64,000 bases of DNA from Lysinibacillus sp. OF-1 (lineage in GTDB: Bacteria; Bacillota; Bacilli; Bacillales_A; Planococcaceae). The translations under genes and the position numbers were made by a program. Below are positions 43,895 to 52,518 of the stretch, one piece after another. The notes beneath the pieces are model-generated. The model was not told where the DNA came from and made no database searches. It saw only the letters and a list, made by a program, of their open reading frames with translations. Position 1 is the stretch's first letter; the number at the start of each line of letters is the position of its first letter. The DNA lies in assembly GCF_028356935.1 (NCBI RefSeq), contig NZ_CP102798.1, positions 806,001 through 870,000 on the forward strand. The letters run 5' to 3'.

Positions 43895-44761
43895 ATGACG
43901 AAGAAACGTATAGCATTTATTGGCACGGGTGTGATGGGTGCTAGCATCATTAAACATTTAATAAAAAATGGGCATGAAGTATCTGTGTTTACGCGGACAA
44001 AGGAAAAAGCAGAACCTCTTGTGGCATTGGGAGCGTCTTGGGCAAGTTCGCCAGCAGCAGCATTTAAAAATCGTGACATTGCCTTCACAATGGTTGGATA
44101 TCCTTCAGATGTTGAGGAAGTATATTTTGGGCAAAATGGTCTTTTCCAAACAGCAGAGCAAGGTAACATTGTCGTTGATATGACGACTTCAGAGCCTTCC
44201 TTGGCAAAGAGAATTTATGAGCACGCCCTTTCAATGGGTGTAGAGGCTTTAGATGCTCCTGTTTCAGGTGGTGATATAGGAGCACAAAATGGTACATTGT
44301 CCATTATGATTGGTGGCGATCAAGCTACCTATGATAAGGTATTGCCAATTATGAAGCATTTTGGGGGAAATATTGTTTATCAAGGTGAAGCGGGTGCTGG
44401 GCAACATGCAAAGATGTGCAACCAAATTGTCATTGCTTCAGGTATGATTGGAGTGTGCGAATCACTAGCATATGGTTTAAAGGCAGGTTTAGATTTACCG
44501 ACGGTATTACAATCAATCGCATCAGGGGCAGCTGGCTCATGGTCTTTAAGCAATTTAGCTCCACGCATGATACAAGGGGATTTTGCTCCAGGCTTTTATG
44601 TTAAGCATTTTGTCAAAGATATGAAAATTGCTTTAGATGAATCCAAAAAAATGGGTATCTCTTTACCAGGGCTTTCATTAGCATATGACATGTATGAGAA
44701 ATTGATTGAAGAGGGCTATGGTGATAATGGTACACAAGTTCTTCTAAAGTATTATAAATAG
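43895..44761 (+). CDS. NAD(P)-dependent beta-hydroxyacid dehydrogenase, YkwC-like
   Basis: 288 residues. Rossmann motif GTGVMGASII, substrate motif DAPVSGGDIGA and catalytic Lys region GAGQHAKMCNQIVI are intact. It belongs to the 3-hydroxyisobutyrate/glyoxylate reductase family; the substrate is unassigned. The ATG at 43895 follows AAAGGAG. It is not paired with aminotransferase or CoA genes, unlike the second HIBADH-like gene at 55422. Confidence 0.88.
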   Translation: MTKKRIAFIGTGVMGASIIKHLIKNGHEVSVFTRTKEKAEPLVALGASWASSPAAAFKNRDIAFTMVGYPSDVEEVYFGQNGLFQTAEQGNIVVDMTTSEPSLAKRIYEHALSMGVEALDAPVSGGDIGAQNGTLSIMIGGDQATYDKVLPIMKHFGGNIVYQGEAGAGQHAKMCNQIVIASGMIGVCESLAYGLKAGLDLPTVLQSIASGAAGSWSLSNLAPRMIQGDFAPGFYVKHFVKDMKIALDESKKMGISLPGLSLAYDMYEKLIEEGYGDNGTQVLLKYYK

Positions 44762-44774
44762 TGGCGTGAATAGG

Positions 44775-44819
44775 AAACCTGAAGTCTCTTTATTTCTTGG
44801 GAGACTTCAGGTTTTTTAG
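44775..44819. terminator. Bidirectional terminator between ykwC-like and doxX
   Basis: AAACCTGAAGTCTC pairs with GAGACTTCAGGTTT, then TTTT. The genes converge on it. Confidence 0.85.
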
Positions 44820-44821
44820 TA

Positions 44822-45214
44822 CTACTCTTTACCAAAAAGTTGAGAATCTAAAGAGAAGTTAGATGCTCCTGCTAAAGCAAAATAAAGAGCTATAGCGCCT
44901 AAAGCTAAATCTAATTCATAACCAGCCAATCCATCAGCTCCGATAAAGCCAATGCTTAGTTTTGCTGTAAAGATAGCAACGATCATTGTAATCGTTAGTA
45001 AAGCGCCAAAGATTCTAGTGGCTAAACCTAAAATAATGGCAATTCCGCCTACTAATTCAATAATCGCAACGATATACGCCATAAATCCTGGTATACCTAG
45101 ACTATCAAAGAAGTCAGCTGTGTAGCTGATTCCACCTTGAAACTTTTGAAAACCATGTACGGCAAAAATAATGCCAAGAACGACACGTAAAATAGTTGAA
45201 CCAATCATTTGCAT
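44822..45214 (-). CDS. DoxX-family membrane protein
   Basis: 130 residues, four helices. ILRVVLGIIFAVHGFQKFQGG and GGIAIILGLATRIFGALLTI are DoxX signatures. DoxX-like proteins are linked to quinone or oxidative-stress responses. Promoter TTGACA/TAAACT lies at 45256-45284 on the minus strand with a TTAC-N5-GTAA dyad just after the -10. It is divergent from an HxlR-type regulator, its probable controller. Confidence 0.88.
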   Translation of the reverse strand: MQMIGSTILRVVLGIIFAVHGFQKFQGGISYTADFFDSLGIPGFMAYIVAIIELVGGIAIILGLATRIFGALLTITMIVAIFTAKLSIGFIGADGLAGYELDLALGAIALYFALAGASNFSLDSQLFGKE

Positions 45215-45239
45215 AATAAAATAACTCCTTTTCTTTAAC

Positions 45240-45252
45240 TTACATTTCGTAA
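45240..45252. promoter_or_regulatory. TTAC-N5-GTAA dyad (candidate HxlR operator) at doxX
   Basis: TTACATTTCGTAA on the plus strand; on the transcribed strand it begins three bases after the doxX -10, exactly as at yceI (15754-15766). Confidence 0.5.
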
Positions 45253-45255
45253 CCT

Positions 45256-45284
45256 AGTTTATTTTTAAAAATAACTTTTGTCAA
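45256..45284 (-). promoter_or_regulatory. doxX promoter
   Basis: On the minus strand: TTGACA (45284-45279), 17-base spacer, TAAACT (45261-45256). An AAGTTAC lies just upstream of the -35. Confidence 0.65.
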
Positions 45285-45369
45285 GTAACTTAATGTATTT
45301 TTAGAATTGGTTTTTTAGAAAAAGTGCTATACTGTTAAATAGGAACTAACAACAATGGAGGCTAGTAGA

Positions 45370-45690
45370 TTGGATCAAAAAAATATTTGTCCACGATTTG
45401 AAAAAGCACTCATGATATTAAATCATCGATGGAATACTTTGCTAATTTATCAGTTGCTCGATGGTCCACAACGTTATTCAACCATTAAAAATCAGTTGAA
45501 TATTAGCAGTCGTGTTTTAACAGAACGATTAAAGGAGTTAGAGACAGAGCAAATCGTGTTACGTACAGTAATTCCTTCGACACCAGTTGTCATTGAGTAT
45601 GAGCTTACGGAAAAGGGATATGCTATTGCGCCAGTGCTAAAAGCAATTGAACAATGGTCTTCTGACTGGGTGACACTAAATGAAAAATGA
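45370..45690 (+). CDS. HxlR-family regulator
   Basis: 106 residues, the usual size for HxlR/DUF24 proteins. NICPRFEKALMILNHRWNTLLI has the conserved N-terminal Cys used for thiol or quinone sensing in YodB and HypR; ISSRVLTERLKELE is the winged-helix recognition part. The start is TTG 45370 with SD GGAGG at 45357-45361; the in-frame ATG at 45355 overlaps the SD. Divergent from doxX. Confidence 0.85.
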   Translation: MDQKNICPRFEKALMILNHRWNTLLIYQLLDGPQRYSTIKNQLNISSRVLTERLKELETEQIVLRTVIPSTPVVIEYELTEKGYAIAPVLKAIEQWSSDWVTLNEK

Positions 45691-45732
45691 TAAAAAGGTA
45701 TTCAAGTGAGGGGCTTGAATACCTTTTTATCG
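45691..45732 (+). terminator. Terminator of the hxlR-like gene
   Basis: AAAAGGTATTCAAG pairs with CTTGAATACCTTTT, then TATCG. Confidence 0.85.
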
Positions 45733-45773
45733 TGTTGAAATACAAACAATCAATAGAATTTGTGAAAGGTGAA

Positions 45774-45908
45774 AATGGATTTCCGTTGCAGGCTACTTGC
45801 TTTCCTGTGGGCGAGCGCCGAGCCGCTTCCTCCGCTACCGCTCCGTTTAGGGGGCTCGCCTGTCTCGCTATCCCACGGGAGTCAAGTAGCCTTCCACTCC
45901 AATCTATA
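45774..45908 (-). repeat. GC-rich intergenic repeat, copy 2
   Basis: A GC-rich island between the HxlR gene and the MFS gene. Its internal GGCTACTTGCTTTCC.. and GTCAAGTAGCC arms make a long hairpin. It is in the opposite orientation to copy 1, sharing TGGATTTCC, GAGCxxCTTCC, CGCT and GGAGTC/CCAATC blocks in order. Non-coding; no SD or frame with coding character. Confidence 0.7.
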
Positions 45909-46063
45909 AAAATGTTTCTTGTTAGCAAAGGTTTTCCAATAAAGTGAAGGGTATTCACTACTCTTTATGGTGGGGTGTTGTCACTCATCACTTCTCCACA
46001 TTGTAAATAAGAGCCTATCCTCTCTCTAATAATATAAATAAAAGACTATTTTGTTCAGGAAAA

Positions 46064-46146
46064 GACACTGGAGCGAACGCAGTGAGCGCAGCGGCTCATC
46101 GGACGCCCTCTGGAAAGGACGCTGGCGGAACGGAAATCACCTCCCC
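46064..46146 (+). repeat. GC-rich intergenic repeat, copy 3 (short)
   Basis: About 83 bases from CACTGGAGCGAACG to GGAACGGAAATCACC. It has the same end motifs and the GGCTC and CTGGAAAG blocks as copies 1 and 2 but lacks the middle. Same orientation as copy 1. Between copies 2 and 3 and up to 46344 no gene was seen. Confidence 0.55.
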
Positions 46147-46344
46147 TCACCTTGTCAAAAGATCTTTTTTGATTTACACGGAAAACGATGGAAAATGAGT
46201 GTTCATTTATCGGTCATTTGGCAGTTATTTTTCAATGAAATTGCTGTTATATTGTAAATAATATTAATTTTCTTTAAAAAAAGATATTTTTTATTACAGA
46301 GAGAGGTTAATTGATTATTATAGAAAATAGAGGGGAGGTTTTAT

Positions 46345-47667
46345 ATGAAGAAAGGTACAGCAATCGATGTACAGCATCGAAGTCAGTTAGCCATTTATTT
46401 ATCATTGCCAATACTTTCATGGGCATTTTATGATTTTGCGAATACAATTTTTTCTTCAAATATAAATACAATTTTTTTCCCGTTTTACATGGATGAAGTG
46501 CTGGGTACGAATGAAGTCATGCAACAAGTAGCAAGCACCTTTATATCCTACGCCAATGCGATTGCAAGCTTGTTGCTCGTTATCTTTTCACCGCTTTTTG
46601 GGGTTTGGATTGATAACACTGGCTACAAAAAGAGGTTTATCGTATGGTTTGCATCTATTTCCATTCTTTTTACATTTATGATGGGGATCTTTGCAAATGT
46701 ACAATCGACAACCAACTACTCAGGTGTCCCTCTTAGTTTATTTTTAGTAGTTGCAAGCTTTGTCATTGCAAAATTTTTCTTTAATTCAAGTCTAGTATTC
46801 TACGACTCTATGATGGGTGATTTAGGAACAAAAGAAGAGATGCCATTAATCTCAGGGTATGGAGTTGCAATTGGTTATTTGGGCACACTTTTCGGATTAC
46901 TTGTATATTTATATGTCGGTAACAGCGATTTTCACCGAGCGTTTATTCCAACAGCTATCTTGTATTTATTATTTTCATTGCCATTATTTTTAATTAATAA
47001 AGATACACCTATTCCAAAAGCGCAGCGCAAGTCCATAAAGTTTTTAGACGGCTATAAAGAAATCATTCAAACTTTTAAGGATATGAAGCAATATAAGGCC
47101 ATTTTTACGTTCATGATTGCTTATTTCTTTTTAAATGATGCCATTGCTACGACGATCGCCATGATGGCTGTTTATGCTACGGCAATTGTTGGATTTAGTT
47201 CTGGTCAGTTTATCGTTCTTTATTTGGTCTCTACGGTATCAACAATCATTGGTTCTCTTGCATTTGGCTATATAACGAAATCCATAGGAGCTAAACGTGC
47301 CATTACGATAGTTGCGCTCATTATGATTATCGCTTTAGTGTTCGCTGTTTTTGCCTCAGCACAATGGATGTTCTGGCTAGCAGGTAGTCTATTTGGGATA
47401 TCCCTTGGATCCATGTGGGTGACATCTAGGACCTATATTATTGAATTATCACCATATGAGAAACGCGGGCAGTTTTTCGGCTTATTTGCCTTTTCAGGTA
47501 AAGTATCATCGATTATCGGTCCAGCCGTATATGGAACAGTGACATTATGGATGAAGGATTATGGCACCCTTGCTAGTCGTGTCGCGTTATCAACATTAAT
47601 AGTGATGACAGTAATCGGCCTATTGGTACATCTAAAAGTTAATGATAAAAATGGAAATAGCAAGTAG
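46345..47667 (+). CDS. MFS transporter, UMF1/Atg22-like
   Basis: 440 residues, about 12 helices. LPILSWAFYDFANTIFSSNI at the N terminus is the signature of the UMF1 (BtlA/Atg22-like) branch; FSPLFGVWIDNTGYKKR is the MFS loop 2-3 motif. The substrate is unknown; amino-acid or peptide efflux is only suggested by distant eukaryotic relatives. SD GAGGGGAGG. Confidence 0.85.
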   Translation: MKKGTAIDVQHRSQLAIYLSLPILSWAFYDFANTIFSSNINTIFFPFYMDEVLGTNEVMQQVASTFISYANAIASLLLVIFSPLFGVWIDNTGYKKRFIVWFASISILFTFMMGIFANVQSTTNYSGVPLSLFLVVASFVIAKFFFNSSLVFYDSMMGDLGTKEEMPLISGYGVAIGYLGTLFGLLVYLYVGNSDFHRAFIPTAILYLLFSLPLFLINKDTPIPKAQRKSIKFLDGYKEIIQTFKDMKQYKAIFTFMIAYFFLNDAIATTIAMMAVYATAIVGFSSGQFIVLYLVSTVSTIIGSLAFGYITKSIGAKRAITIVALIMIIALVFAVFASAQWMFWLAGSLFGISLGSMWVTSRTYIIELSPYEKRGQFFGLFAFSGKVSSIIGPAVYGTVTLWMKDYGTLASRVALSTLIVMTVIGLLVHLKVNDKNGNSK

Positions 47668-47732
47668 GAGAAATGTATTGCCTATGATACAATTGAATTA
47701 TAAATAGATGTAGAGAAAGGAGCGGGATTGCA

Positions 47733-48635
47733 TTGGAACATAAAGGAATATTATTAGAAAGTGGCACAAATGAGCTAGAAATCGTTGAATTTGAAGTAGC
47801 AAACAATAAATTCGGCATCAATGTCATTAAAGTGAAAGAAATTATTCAACCGATACCAGTAACATTTATCCCACACGCGCACCCGCATGTAGAAGGAATT
47901 ATTCAATTACGAGGTGAAGTATTACCGGTTGTAGATATGCTGCGAGTATTAGGAATTCAAGGTGCGGAGCGTAATCCTCAACAAAAATATATTGTGGCTG
48001 AATTCAATAAGCAACGTGTTGTTTTCCATGTAGATAATGTGACACAAATTCATCGTATTTCATGGAATCAAATTGAAAAGCCATCTGATATGTATCAAGG
48101 TGGGACATCACAAGTAATTGGCGTAATTAAACAAAATGAACAAATGATTCTATTGCTAGATTTCGAAAGAATTATGGTGGATATCAATCCTGAATCAGGA
48201 ATTAGTGTGGAATCTGTTAAAAAGCTTGGTAAACGTGAACGTTCTGGAAAGCGTATTTTAATTGCAGAAGATTCACCATTATTACGCAAATTATTATTCG
48301 ATACAATGAGCGAAGCTGGTTATGACAATGTAGAATTCTTTGAAAATGGTCGCGATGCTTATGAATACTTAGAAGGAATTGCGAATAGTGGTAGCGATAT
48401 CGCAGAACATATTCAATTAGTGGTAACTGATATTGAGATGCCACAAATGGATGGTCATCATTTGACACGAAAAATCAAAGAGCACCCTGATCTTCAAAAG
48501 CTTCCTGTCATCATTTTCTCAAGTCTCATTACAGACGATCTTCGCCATAAAGGGGATCAAGTAGGAGCAGAAGATCAAATTAGTAAGCCAGAAATTGCAG
48601 AGCTCATTTTACGTGTTGACCAACTTATTCTGTAA
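47733..48635 (+). CDS. cheV: Chemotaxis coupling protein CheV
   Basis: 300 residues. N-terminal CheW domain (about 15-165; IVEFEVANNKFGINVIKVKE, GIIQLRGEVLPVVDM) and C-terminal receiver (about 172-298) with acidic pocket IAEDSP, phosphorylatable Asp233 in VVTDIEMPQMDG, and SKPE late. Couples receptors to CheA and adapts by phosphorylation. TTG start with SD AAAGGAGCGGG. A terminator follows at 48707. No other chemotaxis genes are present. Confidence 0.92.
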   Translation: MEHKGILLESGTNELEIVEFEVANNKFGINVIKVKEIIQPIPVTFIPHAHPHVEGIIQLRGEVLPVVDMLRVLGIQGAERNPQQKYIVAEFNKQRVVFHVDNVTQIHRISWNQIEKPSDMYQGGTSQVIGVIKQNEQMILLLDFERIMVDINPESGISVESVKKLGKRERSGKRILIAEDSPLLRKLLFDTMSEAGYDNVEFFENGRDAYEYLEGIANSGSDIAEHIQLVVTDIEMPQMDGHHLTRKIKEHPDLQKLPVIIFSSLITDDLRHKGDQVGAEDQISKPEIAELILRVDQLIL

Positions 48636-48706
48636 TGGTAATGACTTACAAGATACTTCACAATTTTAATAATGGGTATCCTAAAAGTAAAAATAAATGA
48701 AAGAAA

Positions 48707-48742
48707 AGTCGGATGCCTTAAAAGGGTGCCGACTTTTTTGTA
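48707..48742 (+). terminator. cheV terminator
   Basis: AAAAGTCGG pairs with CCGACTTTT, then TTTG. It lies inside the long frame upstream of ppx and so argues for the downstream TTG start of that gene. Confidence 0.78.
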
Positions 48743-48788
48743 TAGGTCCACATTTTATGAACAAAATAGGCTTGGAGGATGTGATGAT

Positions 48789-50336
48789 TTGAATGAACTA
48801 AAAACAGCCATTATTGATATCGGCTCCAATACCATTCGATTAGTATTATATCAGTATGATAATGAAGAGGGGCTTCGTGAGCTAGGAAATATTAAAACGG
48901 TAGCACGTTTGCGTACATATATATTGCCTTCAGGAGAAATGTCTGAAGAAGGTATTCAAGTGTTATCAGAAACTTTATTCACATTCAAAGCGATGCTAGA
49001 GGATTTTGAAATAACTGATGTCAAAGCAGCTGCAACTGCTGCTATCCGACAAGCCACTAATCGAGATCAAATTATAGAGGAAATGAAAAAACGAACTGGT
49101 ATCCAAATTGAGCTTTTATCAGAAGAAGAAGAAGCCTATTTTGGCTATGTTGCAGTTGCCTATTCCATGGGTACAAAATCGGCCGTAACAATTGATATTG
49201 GTGGTGGAAGTACCGAAATTACGCTCTTTGAAAATAAAGAAATTCAGCAATCACATAGTTTTCCATTTGGGACAGTTTCTTTAAAGCAACGATTTGTAAA
49301 AGGCGACATTATGAATAGTAGTGAAAAAGTGGAACTCATTGCCTTTATTAAAGAGCAATTTCAAACACTCCCTTGGATACAAAATGTCGCATTACCTATT
49401 ATCGCAATTGGTGGTAGTGCGCGGAATATTGTACAAATTCATCAGCAAAAGCATGACTATCCAATTGCAAGTGTGCATGGCTACGAAATGTCTAAGGCAG
49501 ATTTGGATGATTTAAGCTCATTTTTAGGTCAACTAAGCTTTCAGGAATTGAAACAATTAGATGGGCTTTCATCGGATCGCGCAGATATTATTGTACCTGC
49601 ATTAGAGGTATTTAGAGTGTTAATGGAGGCGGTTGGTAGTGGGACATTCCAACTGACAAAGAGAGGTTTACGTGAGGGACTCATTTTTCAACGGATTTTG
49701 CAAACAGATGCACAGGCCTTTGATAAATACAATGTATTTGAAGGGAATGCAAGAAGATTAGCACGTCAGTATGGTCGAACTGAAATGGAAGTTGATTATT
49801 TAATGAATTTAGCAGACCAATTGTATCGTGAATGCTGTCATTTAGGTTATTTGCAATATCATCCAGAAGATTTGCATTTATTGTCGAAAGCGGCCAAGGT
49901 TTTTAATATTGGAGAGTATATTGAATTAAGCTCTTCCAGCCAACATACTTTTTATTTAATCGCAAATCAATCCATTGATGGTTTAAATCATTTAGAACGA
50001 GTAAAACTAGCACTTCTTGCATCCTATAAAAATAAAGATTATTTTGAACGATTTGCCGCTCCGTTTGCAACATGGATGGATCGTGAGGAATATCGCAAAT
50101 TACGAGATTTTGGAGCGTTATTAAAATTTGTCTATGCGTTAAATGTGTCAAAGCGCAATGTTGTTCATGCCATTGAGATGCGCACAGAAGAGGATCATGT
50201 ACAACTGGATATTTATGTGAAAAAGAATGCAGCTGCTGAAAAGTATCAAGCCAATCGCCATAGAAAACATTTAGAACGAGCATTAAAAATCCCAATGAGG
50301 ATCAATTTTATTGAAGAAGGGTGGAACAATGGATGA
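48789..50336 (+). CDS. ppx: Exopolyphosphatase, Ppx/GppA family
   Basis: 515 residues. ASKHA-type fold: IDIGSNTIRLVLY (phosphate 1), VTIDIGGGSTEITLF (phosphate 2) and IGGSARNIVQI; a C-terminal HD-like helical region and an added domain follow. Role: release of phosphate from polyphosphate ends (or pppGpp hydrolysis). The TTG start at 48789 follows GGAGG at 48775-48779. Its stop overlaps the ppk ATG (ATGA), so the antagonistic pair is translationally coupled. Confidence 0.88.
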   Translation: MNELKTAIIDIGSNTIRLVLYQYDNEEGLRELGNIKTVARLRTYILPSGEMSEEGIQVLSETLFTFKAMLEDFEITDVKAAATAAIRQATNRDQIIEEMKKRTGIQIELLSEEEEAYFGYVAVAYSMGTKSAVTIDIGGGSTEITLFENKEIQQSHSFPFGTVSLKQRFVKGDIMNSSEKVELIAFIKEQFQTLPWIQNVALPIIAIGGSARNIVQIHQQKHDYPIASVHGYEMSKADLDDLSSFLGQLSFQELKQLDGLSSDRADIIVPALEVFRVLMEAVGSGTFQLTKRGLREGLIFQRILQTDAQAFDKYNVFEGNARRLARQYGRTEMEVDYLMNLADQLYRECCHLGYLQYHPEDLHLLSKAAKVFNIGEYIELSSSSQHTFYLIANQSIDGLNHLERVKLALLASYKNKDYFERFAAPFATWMDREEYRKLRDFGALLKFVYALNVSKRNVVHAIEMRTEEDHVQLDIYVKKNAAAEKYQANRHRKHLERALKIPMRINFIEEGWNNG

Positions 50337-52489
50337 CAACTGAAGTAACGAAAAACGAGCTACATGAGGAAGACTTTTCAGAAAAACATAGTCGGTTATT
50401 AGAGGAGATTGCCAAGCCTCAGTACTATAATAATCGGGAATTGAGCTGGCTTGCCTTTAATGAACGAGTATTAGAGGAAGCGGAGGATATCAATAATCCT
50501 CTGCTAGAGCGTTTGAAATTTTTAGCTATATTTAGCTCAAATTTAGATGAATTTTTTATGGTGCGTGTTGCAGGGCTACAAGATCAAGTTCGAGCTGGCT
50601 TTCATAAACCTGAAAATAAATCTGGATTAACACCAAAGGAGCAGTTGGCGAAAATTGCAGAGCGTACACAAGCATTAGTTCGTCGACAGACAGAAGTTTA
50701 TCGTCATTTAATCTATGATTTGCTTCCACAGCATAATGTACATATTGCAGATATGAAAGATTTAAACAGAGCACAAAAAGCATTTATCAATGAGATGTTT
50801 GCGGAAACAATCTTCCCAGTTTTAACCCCTGTAGCAGTAGACGCGTATCGTCCTTTCCCAACATTATTTGGTAAGACATTGAATTTACTCGTACTGTTAG
50901 AGCAGGATGAGACCGAAGTTGAAAGTCGGGAAAAAGTAGCCATCGTACAAGTCCCTTCTGTTCTAGACCGTTATATAAAAGTGCCATCCGAAGAAGGGAA
51001 AACAATTGTTGTTTTATTGGAGGACGTGATTGTAGCGCATATTGAAAAGCTATTTTATGGCTATAGTGTAAAATCAGCACAAGCTTTCCGTCTAACAAGA
51101 AATGCAGATTTAACGATCCATGAAGAGGGGGCTCGCGATCTGCTAGTTGAAATTGAAAAGGAACTAAAAAAACGAAAATGGGGCGTAGGGAGCCGTTTAG
51201 AAGTTCGAGTTGGAGAAATGAATGAGGAAGTACTTCAATATTTATTAGATGAATTTGAAATTGAAGAAACAGATGTGTTCCATATTGATGGGCCTTTGGA
51301 TTTAACCTTTATGTTCTCTTTTGTTAAAGGTATTTCTGTTGGTCGCGAGCATCTAGAATATGAAAGCTTTATTCCACAGCCACCTTTAGATTTACAATCA
51401 GATGAAAATATTTTTGAAAAAGCTCTACAACAAGATATATTTTTCCATCATCCATATGAATCGTTTGCTCCAATTGTTGATTTTATTGCAGAGGCAGCGG
51501 TTAACCCAAATATATTAGCAATCAAGCAAACATTATATCGAGTAAGTGGCAATTCACCAATTATACAAGCATTAAAACTTGCGGCTGAAAATGGCAAACA
51601 AGTAACAGTGCTAGTTGAACTAAAGGCTCGTTTCGATGAAGAAAACAATGTACACTGGGCAAAACAATTAGAACAAGCAGGCTGTCTTGTGATTTATGGC
51701 ATGAATAATTTAAAAACGCACTCTAAAATAACACTAGTTGTTAGTCGTCGTAACGGTAAAATTGAGCGTTTTGTCCATCTTGGGACAGGAAATTATAATG
51801 ATGCTACTGCAAAAATTTATACGGATATGGGCATAATAACTACAGATAAAGAGTTTGGCATTGATGCGACAAACTTCTTTAACTACTTAAGCGGCTATAC
51901 AGAAAAGCCTACCTTTAATCATTTAGTCGTGGCACCATTTGATATTCGAGATGAATTTATTCGTTTAATGGATGAAGAAATTGCTTGTCATAAAAAACAT
52001 GGTAATGGTTTTATTAGGGCAAAAATGAACTCACTGACAGACAAAGACTTAATGATGAAGCTTTATGAAGCATCTATTGCAGGTGTAAAAGTGGAACTCA
52101 TTATACGTGGTATTTGCTGTATTAGACCAGGTATTCCTGGTATAAGTGAAAACATTACAGTGACAAGTATTGTTGGCCGTTTCCTAGAACATTCTCGTAT
52201 CTATTGGTTCCATCATAATGGAGAAAATAAAGTCTATTTATCGTCAGCAGATATGATGACACGCAATATGATTAAACGTGTAGAAATATTGTTCCCTGTA
52301 TATGCAAGTGAAGCAAAAACTCGTATTATTGACATAATGAATGCACAATTAATGGATACTGCGAAAGCACGTATTCAAGACTCGAATGGTAAATACCATT
52401 ACAAAGAGTTTGATCGTAGCGAAGATCCGTTAAATAGCCAGGAAGTTTTCTTAAAGGATGCATTAAAGCCTACGCTAGACGAAGAATAG
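50333..52489 (+). CDS. ppk: Polyphosphate kinase 1
   Basis: 718 residues. N domain YYNNRELSWLAFNERVLEEA, catalytic domain IKQTLYRVSGNSPII, KARFDEENNVHWAKQLE and phosphohistidine His463 in LKTHSKITLVV, then HLGTGNYND and IIRGICCIRPG. It makes polyphosphate from ATP reversibly. The ATG at 50333 follows GAAGGGTGG; a GTG at 50321 lies over the SD. Overlaps ppx by four bases. Confidence 0.94.
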   Translation: MTTEVTKNELHEEDFSEKHSRLLEEIAKPQYYNNRELSWLAFNERVLEEAEDINNPLLERLKFLAIFSSNLDEFFMVRVAGLQDQVRAGFHKPENKSGLTPKEQLAKIAERTQALVRRQTEVYRHLIYDLLPQHNVHIADMKDLNRAQKAFINEMFAETIFPVLTPVAVDAYRPFPTLFGKTLNLLVLLEQDETEVESREKVAIVQVPSVLDRYIKVPSEEGKTIVVLLEDVIVAHIEKLFYGYSVKSAQAFRLTRNADLTIHEEGARDLLVEIEKELKKRKWGVGSRLEVRVGEMNEEVLQYLLDEFEIEETDVFHIDGPLDLTFMFSFVKGISVGREHLEYESFIPQPPLDLQSDENIFEKALQQDIFFHHPYESFAPIVDFIAEAAVNPNILAIKQTLYRVSGNSPIIQALKLAAENGKQVTVLVELKARFDEENNVHWAKQLEQAGCLVIYGMNNLKTHSKITLVVSRRNGKIERFVHLGTGNYNDATAKIYTDMGIITTDKEFGIDATNFFNYLSGYTEKPTFNHLVVAPFDIRDEFIRLMDEEIACHKKHGNGFIRAKMNSLTDKDLMMKLYEASIAGVKVELIIRGICCIRPGIPGISENITVTSIVGRFLEHSRIYWFHHNGENKVYLSSADMMTRNMIKRVEILFPVYASEAKTRIIDIMNAQLMDTAKARIQDSNGKYHYKEFDRSEDPLNSQEVFLKDALKPTLDEE

Positions 52490-52518
52490 AGCAAACACGC
52501 TACTTAGTGAGGGATAGA

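Noticed and set aside
43846-44169. Antisense frames over the YkwC-like gene
   Set aside because: Shadows of a gene with intact dehydrogenase motifs; no SD.
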